A stretch of DNA of 64,000 nucleotides from Prorocentrum cordatum (taxonomy: Eukaryota; Sar; Dinophyceae; Prorocentrales; Prorocentraceae): contig CAUYUJ010004716.1 of the NCBI GenBank assembly GCA_963575745.1, positions 1 through 64,000 of the forward strand, in the 5' to 3' direction. This document shows positions 12,863 through 22,646 of this stretch, one piece after another. The notes beneath the pieces were generated by a model. The model was not told the origin of the DNA and did no database searches. It worked only from the letters and a program-made list of their open reading frames with translations. Every line of letters begins with the position of its first letter. The first letter of the stretch is position 1. The position numbers were made by a program, and so were the translations under genes.

Positions 12863-13951
12863 GATTCGCGAGTATCTCTTCGAGTTGCTGAGGATGCACT
12901 GCCTTGGTCCAAAATGCCGTTAGAGCGCAGATCAGAGAAATTGGGTTGGCGACGAGGCATGTTGCAATCCAAGGGTTGCTTGGCCCGCGTCGGGGCCCGT
13001 GTCGCTCGTGGCATGGGCCCGCGTCGGGCCTCGTCTTAGTTGGCGTGGCCGGCGTGGCCAATGCCTCAGACCTGCCGAGCTACACCAAGCTATGCCGATG
13101 CTACGTACATATCTAGGTGATGCTGGGAAGCTAGGTTGAGTTACGAGTTGATCTAAGCAGAACGTTTTATTTCTCATGAGACGTGGCAACTAAGACTCTA
13201 ATGGCATATCGGGGGCCCGCGCTGAGTCCTCTCGGGGTCCTGGGGCCGTCGTCGCGGCTCGACTGGAGGAGGAGAGTGGGGGGGTGCAGTATCGGGGCTC
13301 GCTTGGGGTTCATCTGAAACCCTCCCTCTTCAATCCTCTTGCGGCTCTCTCGAGGACTTTCAAGGCTCTCTCGGGGCAGCATTGTCCTCTTGAGTATGCT
13401 CAGCTCTCGTAGCTCTAAGCTGCATGCATTCGGTGTCTGCTAGGCCGTCGGGATGCTAAGGAAAGTCAACTGCTGGCCTGCAATGTCAACGTGACAATCT
13501 GGCCGATGCGGATCGACATCAAGGCAACGAGAGCGAACTCTGCGACTCTGCGAGTTCGTCTGGCCAATGTTTCACAAAGCTCGCCATATCCTTTTGTGAT
13601 CAGTCGATTCAGCTCTCAGCTGTCGCAACAAACAGTGCTGTTTAGAAACGACGCGGTGCAGCGTGCTCGCCATTCGCCATCCTCCTCCCTCTTCTTCCTC
13701 GCCCTCTTCCTCCACACCCCCTGGCCCTCCTCCAATCCTCAACAAGTACGTAGCACGTGGACGACTATCGAGCTTCAATCCTCCGACCTTCCTCTCGTTC
13801 TCCCCCCCTCTGTCCGCGTCCTCTCGCTCCCGCGCTTCAGCACTTCCTCTCCCCATTCGCCTCCTCACTCCTCGCTGCTCCTTCTCCTCCTGCGAGCCTG
13901 GCTCTCTGGAAAATCAAAATTGTGCAACCTATGCGCCTGTAAGCAAAATGC
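12863..13951. other. Intergenic with pyrimidine-rich tract
   Basis: Holds short repeats of GGCCCGCGTCGGG type near 12,980-13,030 and a CT-rich tract at about 13,665-13,880. No credible gene. The poly-Ser/Pro frames over the CT tract are composition artefacts. Confidence 0.45.
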
Positions 13952-15658
13952 CTAGCGCAACTGGGCCTTGGAGTTGGCCCTGAGCACCGTCTTGCTGGAC
14001 GCCAGAACGTTGAACAAGAACCACGCGCTAATCTGCGCCTTGTGCATCGCATTGCCCAATAGTTTTACCTGCATCCGATCACTCATGGAACTCACGGACT
14101 CGCCCAATGGATTCGGGCCACTCCCTGGAATCGCTGGGTGCCCAAAGCCCTGCAGCAACCACAACTCAGGCATCGTGAGTTCGCGAGAAGACACGAGGTC
14201 GTACAACCGGGAGCCGCGAAGAATACGCGGTGCTGAGACAAGGGCGCTCTGCTTGAGGTGTTCAGCATTCTGACCGAGGTTGACGATGGCTGCATCGAGC
14301 TTCCACTTCATTTTGCCATCCTTCCTGACAACGCACTTCGGAGACTTCATCGCGAACACCTGCCACCCCTCCAAAGCAGTAAGCATGCTCACCGGGAAGG
14401 GCTTCTGAGTCTCAACCGCTTTAGCTAAAGTAATTGGCGTAGCTGCCAAGAACACTGCCGCCGTGCACATCAGCTTCCTCTCGAACAGCTCACGGAAGTG
14501 CATGTCGGGGTCGAGCTCTACGAAGGGGTGTAGGTGGAAGGACATGCACTGCCGGTCGCCCTGAACAGGTATACCAAGAAATTTTGGATCGAACAGATCG
14601 ACACGATGTTTGTAATAAATGGCGTTCCCGTTGCCCTTCTGCATCTTTGCAGGTCTCTCGTCGACATCTAGACTTGATGCCATAGTTGGAGGCGGTCGTG
14701 CAAGTGTTGATCTCGGCCCACTCGTCGATGCAAAGATGCTGATCATGATCTCCTTAGGGTGGCACTTGACATTCTCGTGGAGGACGGTATCGGGTTCGTA
14801 GAACCGAGTTGAATACATCCAAATCAACGCTGGTAGGCAGTGCTCGTCTAGCCAACGAGTGCGGTTTCGATTCATCAAGCTGTGTGGAGTACAAGTAGTC
14901 CCAGTGCCTTCAAGCCAATACTTATCTGCAAGCTCTGGCACTGCCCTCGGGCTGATTGGGCAGTAGGCCTTGTGTACAACACAATAAGCTGTATCCCTGA
15001 ATTCCACTTGTGCTAACCGCACAGACAAGTCATCGATCAACTTCTTGCGCATGTGATCCTCATACTCTTTCAAAGCGATGCTGGCGTTCGCGAACTCCTG
15101 CCTCATAGCTCGCACATCTGAGAGGATGGAGTCCTGAATCTTGAGAACCTCGTGGTACTCCTCTTCCTCCATCCTCTCCTCCACGCCCCTGAACACATGC
15201 TGCGGCCTCGTGTCGTCGCCATGCATGAGGATGCTGTTCCGCACGTGCTCGTCTATCTCCCAAGCTGCGTAACACACGTACGGTCTGGGAGACTGGCTGT
15301 CGCAATGCTTGCATTGTGCACGGATGCCTTTGAGGTGCTGCGATGCAGCCACTTCGAGAGTGCAAAGTCCACTGTATGCAGAAGTCAGCACAACCGTGTC
15401 ACATGCGACGCACTGCAATTCATCCCGTAATGTTCCCATGGGTTCGGAAGCACTCAATTTGATCATGTCCGCCAAGTGTTGCTGGGGGAGTTCAAGCACG
15501 CTCGATAGGTCTGCGGGACCATCATCAGGCACTCGATGTTGCAACCTGCGCCGCGCCATCCGCTTGCTTCTGTCACTCTCGCTTGCAACATGATACCGCC
15601 TCATCCTCCCGTTTATTCCGAATCCAACGGATGGCGCATTCGGGGCAAATTGATTCAC
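13952..15658 (-). CDS. C5 cytosine methyltransferase-like protein
   Basis: 568 codons, single exon. Motifs in the canonical C5-MTase order: SAYSGLCTLEVA (about 93-104) in the place of the SAM-binding FxGxG motif; VCYAAWEIDEH (128-138) as the acidic SAM-ribose motif; EGTGTTCTPHS (250-260) in the place of the catalytic GPPCQxFS, keeping Cys256 but with TCT instead of PCQ; HENV (294-297) as motif VI; and LTMPELWLLQGFGHP plus LLGNAMH (about 494-539) as motifs IX-X. The segment between motifs II and IV is longer than in bacterial enzymes and contains a predicted coiled coil (EERMEEEEYHEVLKIQDSIL). Expected role: methylation of cytosine C5 in DNA. The diverged catalytic loop leaves activity open. 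Retrotransposon-borne methyltransferases are known in Symbiodinium; no retroelement domain is attached here. Confidence 0.7.
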   Translation of the reverse strand: MNQFAPNAPSVGFGINGRMRRYHVASESDRSKRMARRRLQHRVPDDGPADLSSVLELPQQHLADMIKLSASEPMGTLRDELQCVACDTVVLTSAYSGLCTLEVAASQHLKGIRAQCKHCDSQSPRPYVCYAAWEIDEHVRNSILMHGDDTRPQHVFRGVEERMEEEEYHEVLKIQDSILSDVRAMRQEFANASIALKEYEDHMRKKLIDDLSVRLAQVEFRDTAYCVVHKAYCPISPRAVPELADKYWLEGTGTTCTPHSLMNRNRTRWLDEHCLPALIWMYSTRFYEPDTVLHENVKCHPKEIMISIFASTSGPRSTLARPPPTMASSLDVDERPAKMQKGNGNAIYYKHRVDLFDPKFLGIPVQGDRQCMSFHLHPFVELDPDMHFRELFERKLMCTAAVFLAATPITLAKAVETQKPFPVSMLTALEGWQVFAMKSPKCVVRKDGKMKWKLDAAIVNLGQNAEHLKQSALVSAPRILRGSRLYDLVSSRELTMPELWLLQGFGHPAIPGSGPNPLGESVSSMSDRMQVKLLGNAMHKAQISAWFLFNVLASSKTVLRANSKAQLR

Positions 15659-16126
15659 GCCTCAGGCGTTGTGCGAACTTTCAAGTGCAAGTAGATGTTG
15701 CGATGCTGCATCACTGCTCCTGACCCTCCCACTCACCTCACTCCCTGATCGAAACTAGGGCACAAACTGATCCAATGACGAACGCATTTTGAATATACAA
15801 CGCACCGTTGCAAATCACTATAGACATACCCTCGCGACGCTACCCCTCCATTGCCGGGTGGAGCGACCCAGACAGCCAAGGGCCGACGTCATCTCCCAAG
15901 TCGGAGGAGTCGGAGGCAGAGTCCCAGGCCACGTTCGTGGCCACGTAACCGCTGCCAGCACCAGCTCCACCTGCGCGGCAACATCATCGAAGAAGGAGGA
16001 GGGTTGCATTGCAGGCAGCAAAAGCAACAAAGAAACAATCAAACGATTCGATGTTGCTTGCATCCCCTTGGCCCTATTGGTAAAAGGGGACGAGTGATAT
16101 ATGTTATGCAAACCCACCTGCATCGA
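15659..16126. other. Short intergenic gap
   Basis: No coding evidence. It separates two minus-strand genes and may hold the promoter and 5' UTR of the methyltransferase-like gene. No motif identified. Confidence 0.4.
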
Positions 16127-16642
16127 CTACCCCCGCCTCACCGCTGCTGCCGCACTGGGCGCTGGTGGCGGCACTTGATGTTGCCCCAGAGGCCTCGGCG
16201 CTGGCAGGTTGTGGCGGGCCGCGAATGCATCTGGAGGCGTCTGCGGCTGGGGCATTGGGCGAGGCTGGGCCCAATTGGCACCAGGCAGCGGCGGCACCTG
16301 GAACTGAGGCATCGGGGCCCTCGCTGCTTGGGCCTGGAGCACTTGCTGAATCTGAGTCTGCAAGTTCTGGCATATTTGGACTAGGTAGGCGTTCTGGTCC
16401 TCCAGGACGACTCGGCGATCGCGCTCGGCCGTCGTCCTCTGCACTTCCTGATCACTGCTGCGCACCAAAGTCTGCACCACCTGGTGGAGCCCGTATATGA
16501 GATTTAGGTACTCTTGGACCTCGCTGTTCCTCTCGGCGAGTTGTTGCTGGAGCTGGTGGATCGTTGCGATGTCCGCCGCGGCCCTACGAGCTCTCGGTTG
16601 GGCTTTGGGGTTTGGCCTAGCACCACGACGCTTTGGCGGCAT
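16127..16642 (-). CDS. Coiled-coil protein with Pro/Gln-rich tail
   Basis: Starting at ATG 16,642 the product is about 171 residues: basic N-terminus (MPPKRRGARPNPKAQPRARR), a heptad-type coiled coil (IHQLQQQLAERNSEVQEYLN and QNAYLVQICQNLQTQIQQVL) and a Pro/Gln/Ala-rich tail. I prefer this start because the sequence upstream to 16,828 is less protein-like. The tail may be cut by an unseen intron. Function unknown; the pattern suits a small nuclear dimerising protein (inference). Confidence 0.5.
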   Translation of the reverse strand: MPPKRRGARPNPKAQPRARRAAADIATIHQLQQQLAERNSEVQEYLNLIYGLHQVVQTLVRSSDQEVQRTTAERDRRVVLEDQNAYLVQICQNLQTQIQQVLQAQAARAPMPQFQVPPLPGANWAQPRPMPQPQTPPDAFAARHNLPAPRPLGQHQVPPPAPSAAAAVRRG

Positions 16643-17229
16643 CCCTAAAGCTTGGGCCAAATCCGCATGTGCAGGAGTGGTAGCGACAAGCACAAGAAAA
16701 GATGTTGTACATGTAGCGAGCATCGACTTGGCCGACGGACATGACCACACCAGGTGGTAGCATCTACCAACATCCACGACTGCGTTGGTCTGCCACGCTT
16801 GCGTGAGGCACTTACATGCACGATCCAAGGTGCCTCAAACATCAATCGAGACCCACTTGCCCAAGATTAGGTGTGGGGCCACTGATCACCAGAAGGAGAA
16901 CTTGCGTCCTCAACCAGACAGCTACTTTGCTCTGTTTCGACAACGACAAAGCCTTCCCCCTTCAGTTCCTTGCCCCTCTTCCCTATCCTTCGTGCCTCTC
17001 CTCCTCCTCATCCTTCCTCCTCTCCCCTCCCAAGGGCCTTCCTTCCCTCGACTAGCCCAGGCCCAAAGCCATCTCCTTATGGCTGCCGGTGAGCATTGTT
17101 CGGCCGATGCGTGTGCCGACTTACTTGCTCTCTTAGAAGCTCGGGGTGTTAGAGTTCTGAAAGCTTTGACCTATCCCTCCAGAAAAAACACAACCCCTCA
17201 ACCCCTTTCAGAAATGGTACAGCGCTGAT
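16643..17229. other. Intergenic
   Basis: Contains a CT-rich tract (about 16,960-17,050). No supportable gene. Confidence 0.4.
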
Positions 17230-19620
17230 GCTCTAATGGTGCCCAGTACATCGCCATGCACATATCATCGAATGAGAAGTACAGAAGCATTCAGGAAACA
17301 CATCGTCATATACATAATATTTGCAATATATTCAAAGACCATATGTAAATTCAAATTAACATGCGAAACTATTAAGAAATTCTGAATAAATTCAAAATAA
17401 TTAGGAAAATGCCAAGAAATGCTTGGAAATCGCGAGATTTGCTTGAAATACTTGGACATGAACGCATTTCGGCGAATTTCGTTCATAATCGGCGCAGAAT
17501 GCGATATAATGGCGTCAAATGCATGTTTCTGGTTGATTTGGACCAAATTTGGCGATTTCAATACAAATTGACCCAAAACGACGTCCAACCTTTGATTCTA
17601 ATACAAAAAATACCTAAACTTATAAAAATGACATGTTTTGTATTCGCGACGGCTTCAAATGATTTTTCTTAATGCAATGTGTCTCAGACGCCGCGGGTCA
17701 TCGCTTGTACGCTTGTTTCGTCGCTCTTATGAATTTCTCATCGCTTATGCAGAAGCCTACACGCGACGAGACAGCCATGCACGCGATGAAACAGCCTTAC
17801 ACGCGATGAGAACCCTCTATAAGCGATACCAGAAATTCAGATAATATCAGGAAATTCAACATGAGATGAACTTAATTCGAATAATATAAAACCATTCAAA
17901 ACCGATGCGATCTGCTTCAAATGGGTAAGAATCACATGAAATTGATACAAATACCTCAAAATTGCTTAATCTGCTCGGTTTCTTTACGATTTATGCATTT
18001 TTGGTGATTCAGTAGCCTATGTTGCTGATTTTAAGCTCAAACCAGCAGTTTCCTTCCATATTCTGCGCAATTCTTGTGCAGCGTGGCATATTGAAGCATT
18101 TCTTGTACCATATTGGTGCATGTTTGATTTTTAAACAATTTTCAGCATTTATTTTGTTTTTTCTCATTTTTACAACAAATTCATTGGATTGCCTGCTCTT
18201 ATTCCAGATATTTCGGTATGTCAGGATGGTATCGTTCTTCTTGGCGCATGGCGTTGCAAAAATATTCACATACGATTCCACTTGCATCACATATTCTGTG
18301 CGCGGTCGCGTTGGCATACTCTGCGACCTACATGCAATGGCGCTTTATGAAGATTCGAGAGCGTGGAGAAGACGCAAGATTCTCAAGATCCCCAAGAGAT
18401 CCCAAAACAAATAACATAAACAAACACCGACAATACTCCCTATCGTTTATTTTTTGCCCAAACCAAACAAACGCGGGAAACGCGGAGATCCCAAGGTTTC
18501 GCCGTGACGCCTCCCAGAAATACCCAAGGCAGAAACTTGGGAACTCTGTTGTTCCCGTTTGAAATGTCTTTGTGAAGACCCAAGACTCGCGGAGAAGACC
18601 CAAGACCCTCAGCAGCATCCCCAAGAGATCCCAAGTTTCAGGAACCGAAGTCACGGCGAAAACTTGGTAAACGCATGGCTCCCAAGAAACAAATAACATA
18701 AACAAGCGCCGTCAATATTCCCTACAGCTTATTTTTGCCCAAAGACAGAAAAAAGCGGGAACCGCGGAGTTCCCAAGTTTTCGTTGTGACGCCTCCCAGA
18801 AGTCGCCAAGGCAGAAACTTGGGAACTCCGTGGTCCCCGCTTTCGATTTGTTTCTAAAGACTCGAGACTCGTGGACGAGAGGCAAGCCTTCCAAGATCCC
18901 CAAGAGATCCCAAAACAAATAGCATGAACAAACACCAACAATATTCCCTAGCGTTTACTTTTTGCCGAAACCAATAAAAAGCAGGAACCACGGAGATCCC
19001 AAGGTTTCGCCGGGACGCCTCTGAGAAATAGCCAAGGCACCCCGAGAGTTCAACCATTCAGCGCATGATTCACAATCAGCCTCCTTTGTAGACTCCGCTA
19101 TGCTAAAGCTGTGGGCCATCTTGGAGCCTTCATGGGCCCCTCTTGGGTCGGTCTTGGACCGTCTGGGCGCTCTACTGGAATCTGTTGAAGCCTGATACTT
19201 AGAGGCCCTCACCTACTTTGAGCCATCATTGTCTGGGATGGGCATGTAACAAGGTAGGTGTATAGCTTCGGTACAGAGCACAGACAGTTCGTGAGCCTTT
19301 GGAGTCTGTGACAGTGAATTGAACAACGCAGCAAGCTTGAGGTATCTGCGTCAAAGGTCTCCAAGAGCTGTGGATGCGAGCCTTGCGCCCTAGGTCTCGA
19401 CATGCTTGAAAGCCCCGAGACCCAGGATGCGTTGACCTGTTTCAGCAACTACTTAGGGCATGCATGTGTTCCAGCTCAGCGCTGACATTCGAGCCCAGAA
19501 TTCTTGTTGAACTCATTGCGTCGCATCGTGATGTTAACCCTGCACCAAACGGTTGGACTGGCCTGATACACGATTAAGCTGAGGAGGCGTTTGGGGGTTC
19601 TGTTCTTGGATATGTTAGGT
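17230..19620. other. AT-rich non-coding block
   Basis: Markedly lower GC than both sides, many AAATT/TTCAA words, and short scattered frames without domains. A small cluster of CGATGAGA/CGACGAGA words recurs at about 17,695-17,815. Its 3' half is the tandem repeat listed at 18,398-19,040. Confidence 0.5.
18398..19040. repeat. Imperfect ~0.25 kb tandem repeat, three copies
   Basis: The opening phrase AAACAAATAACATAAACAA occurs near 18,403 and 18,688, with a variant (AAACAAATAGCATGAACAAA) near 18,912. Each is followed by CAATA(C/T)TCCCTA, then CGCGGAGxTCCCAAG and CGCCTC(C/T). Copies 1 and 2 also share GGCAGAAACTTGGGAACTC. The third copy is truncated. Short frames over it are repeats of one another. 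Confidence 0.75.
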
Positions 19621-19766
19621 TTCGTTGTCGCCCAAGGGTCCAGCCTTTGAAGTTTTATTTCAGTTATGTTGTTGCCTCCTGGGCGCTCTTAGGAGATCTC
19701 TTCAGTTAAATGATCGCCTTCAAGCCAAGCGAAACTCTATGGGTGAAGTTCGGCCGTTCGGCCTTC

Positions 19767-19900
19767 CCCCATCCTCCTCCTTCCCCTCCTCCTCCTCCTC
19801 CTCCTCTTCCTCCTACTCCTCCCCCTCCTCCTCCTCCTCGCCCTCTGCCTCCTCCCTGTCTTCGTCGTCGTCCTCCTACTCCCCATCCTGCTTCCAGAAG
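19767..19900. repeat. CCT/TCC microsatellite
   Basis: Imperfect (CCT)n/(TCC)n on the plus strand next to the 3' end of the minus-strand RGG gene. Poly-Pro, poly-Ser and poly-Gly frames across it are artefacts. Confidence 0.7.
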
Positions 19901-19984
19901 CTCGTTGCATCTCAAGCGGCTCGAGGCTCGAGCATCATCCAAAGTCAAAGGCCAGCCCAGCGTCCTTAAGACATCGCTGCGCCG

Positions 19985-20796
19985 TCAGTCACTACTGTCA
20001 CTGGACTCGTTGCTACTGCTACTGCTGCCACTGCTGTCGCTGGAACCAGCAGCAGCCCCCGCCCCTCGGCCACGACGGCCGCGACCGCGGCCGCCGGGGC
20101 CGCGGCCTCGGCCCCTGCCCCTACCTGAGGCTGCGCCAGCAGGTGCGCCGCCTGCCCTGCCTCTGCCAGCGCCGCGACCGCCGCGGCCGCCTCGGCCGCG
20201 GCCGCCTCCTCCAGGAGGGGCTCCGTCAGCTGCAACTGGAGCTGGAGCAGCAGCTGCTTTCGCCGCAGGGGGGCCTGCGTCAACAGGAGGTGGCGCAGCC
20301 GGGCCAGCTGATCCTGATGCTGCTGATCCTGCCGATCCGGATGCTGCTGCTGCCGCAGAGGACATTGCTGATCCTGGTGCTGCTGACTTTGTGTCGTCGA
20401 TGTCATAATGACCCGCTGCAACCCACTCCGCTGCCATCTGTTCCAACGCCTCCTCATCCAGTGGCTCGGCAGCAGACTCTTTGAAAGCTTTTTTATCTTT
20501 CCTATGTCTATTGCGTCCAGCTCCTTATCAGTTTTGATGCTTCCACGATCAGGCCGATCCTTTTCAACGAGCACTCTTGATACATCCTCGTCATCTGGTA
20601 CGTCTGCCAAGGTTGGCGTGTAGCCCATGTGATCCCGTTGGCGCTTGTAGTCGCGAGCACACGCGCACCACCAAGCGGCCAAACGTTTGCATTGATGTAA
20701 GTGCTCTGGGTTTGGACCGCTCAACGAAAAGGATTTCGCACATCCTGTGGTGTTGTTCTTCCTGTGAAAGTAACATCGGACCTCGAATCTTCCGAA
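19985..20796 (-). CDS. 3' exon of Cys-rich/RGG-box protein, with frame change
   Basis: From an acceptor-like CCAAG at 20,797 the frame reads FGRFEVRCYFHRKNNTTGC, then HLHQCKRLAAWWCACARDYKRQRDH, an acidic segment and IDIGKIKK. At about 20,488-20,523 coding quality moves to the -1 frame (KKAFKESAAEPLDEEALEQM...), which runs through an Ala/Pro/Gly region into a run of RGG/RGR repeats and a Ser/Asp tail ending at 19,985. RGG boxes usually bind RNA. The upstream Cys/His spacing suggests a zinc site shared with the preceding exon. The frame change may be an indel, a tiny intron or programmed slippage. Confidence 0.5.
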
Positions 20797-20876
20797 CTTG
20801 GACTTCCCTGCTTCTGCAACGATCCGCTGCTCCGAGAGTCGGTGCTTGAGGCGACTAAGAAGCTTTATTTACTCAC

Positions 20877-21420
20877 AGACCAGGAGGCGACGTTCGGGAA
20901 ACGCTTACAATCTGCACAGTTGCGGGAATACTTGCAACATTTCTCACGATTATCGATGGGCTCATACATGTGTCGTTGGGGTTGGGATGTGCTTGTGGTT
21001 TCTCGGCGGCAGATGCCCAAGATGCCGAAGGCTTCAGACATCGGATGAAAGTGAAAGGCGCCGAAGTAGCCTCCCACCAGAACTGGATTCTCTGGTACGA
21101 TCGGCAAAGGCGGCAAAGGCTCGGGTCCAATTGGATCTGGTCGAATCGCAGGTGAGTGTGAAGGCGACAAACTGGGTGAGCGGATCTTGTCATGTTTAGC
21201 CTTCTTCTTTGGGGAACCAAACAGGTCATCATCATCATCCGACATGAACAAATGAGAACCGAAGTCGGACTCGCACACTTCATCTTCAGTATGATTTTCC
21301 TCCCGAACTTCATCCCCCCGATCCATCCAAGCAAGGGCCTGCTCCTCGGCCGCGGCTCGGTCCCCAAGCGCAGCCGGCGCCTCCTTCTCGGCATCGGCGG
21401 CTGCAACGGCCACCTCGCGG
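20877..21420 (-). CDS. Upstream exon of Cys-rich/RGG-box protein
   Basis: Acceptor-like TATGTAG precedes 21,420 and a textbook donor GTGAGT occupies 20,876-20,871, so both ends are supported. It encodes an Ala/Glu-rich start, an acidic stretch (SDDDDDLFGSPKKKAKH), a Ser/Pro-rich linker and a Cys cluster CCKYSRNCADCKRF near the end. Phase is 0 at the donor and matches the next exon at 20,796, so the Cys cluster would join CYFHRKNNTTGC and HLHQC. The true N-terminus lies further upstream and is not identified. Confidence 0.6.
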
Positions 21421-22196
21421 CTACATAGATGGGAGCAGATTCGATGGCAGATGGCATTGCAGAATGGGGAGGTGACTTGCAGAAACAAGACAAGATAATG
21501 GATGGCATGGATGGGGAATTGGGCCAGACATGAGGCGATCCGATGATACGCACGACTGACGCAGCACAAGGGTTGCATCCAAAGGGCTACGTTCCGTCAT
21601 CATCCAGGGCGCCCTAGTCCGCACAGCCTAGATCAGAGATCAGAGTGTCGCCGAAAAACAATCCAGTTAACGCCCCCTTTCAACACGCCCAACCACCTGC
21701 AGAGCAGGTTGGTCCACGTCGGGTGGGAGATCCTCGCTCACATCGAGCTCATCGAACTTGCCAGACAATATGGATTGGTAAACCTTGACAGTCTTTCCAT
21801 GCGGTACCGCTGTCAAACCAGCATCAAACATCTCCTGTTGGGGTAACGACAATGACTCATGACCAGGACCCTGATGCATTTCGCCTAGCGACCTGAACGT
21901 TAATCAATCGCGCTTTGACGACGTGCCCAAGAGAGCCCGGGTGAGGTCCAGGAGTATACAAAGGCACCCCCAAAACACTGGAGATATGATGCATGAGCGA
22001 ACTTTAGGGCCCTCGGACCTCGGAAACCCAGGTCGGGCCCTCTCCATAGAACGTGGTAATACTTAAGAGAACGACACCTGGAAAACGCTGCTGCGCTTTT
22101 GTGCCCCGCCACTCTTCAGCTTAAGCTCTGGTATTCACGCTGACCTTCCCCCGCAGCCCCCCCCCCCCATCATCAGTTGATCTTGCTTGTGAGTTT
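21421..22196. other. Gap with one weak exon candidate
   Basis: A 70-codon minus frame at 21,667-21,879 (…SGKFDELDVSEDLPPDVDQP…) has protein-like composition and could be a terminal exon, but no splice site or neighbour fixes it. Nothing else is seen. A C-run lies at about 22,160-22,168. Confidence 0.3.
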
Positions 22197-22646
22197 TTAT
22201 TGTGCGAGGGCGTCCTCCGATCTCAATAGGCAGACCAAGTATTGAGCGCAGGGCTCAATGCCAGAGAACCACACTTTCTCATCGCCTCGCTTGTAACCAT
22301 ATGGTATGGGACGATGTGATGCACGGCGGGCAGACGGAGGAACCCATCGCCTGCATGCCCAGTCGTGCCTCTTGAGCTCACGGAGCAGCTCGTACGTTGT
22401 CATATCCGTGATAGCTACATCTGGGCGAACTTGAAAGACCAGATCCGCTGCATCGGTCAAAACACATACTCGAGTGAGGCTGTCCTTGGCACGACCCGTG
22501 AGACGCCACGAACCATCGGCAACGCATTCCTGTGCCAGCCCCCGAGAAGCAAGTTCTTCCATGAGATTGGCGTCACCTGGTCGAGGCATGTAGCCCCTAC
22601 CAGGACTCCCATCGAAAGCTTTTTGTGAAACCATATGTGTCAACAC
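22197..22646 (-). CDS. C-terminal segment of large unknown gene
   Basis: About 149 residues: GDANLMEELASRGLAQECVADGSWRLT resembles a winged-helix-like segment, followed by ITDMTTYELLRELKRHDWACRRWVPP. It begins where the preceding 539-codon frame ends, in another frame, so the two are joined by a small intron or an indel. Function unknown. Codon quality is good (inference from composition only). Confidence 0.5.
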   Translation of the reverse strand: MLTHMVSQKAFDGSPGRGYMPRPGDANLMEELASRGLAQECVADGSWRLTGRAKDSLTRVCVLTDAADLVFQVRPDVAITDMTTYELLRELKRHDWACRRWVPPSARRASHRPIPYGYKRGDEKVWFSGIEPCAQYLVCLLRSEDALAQ

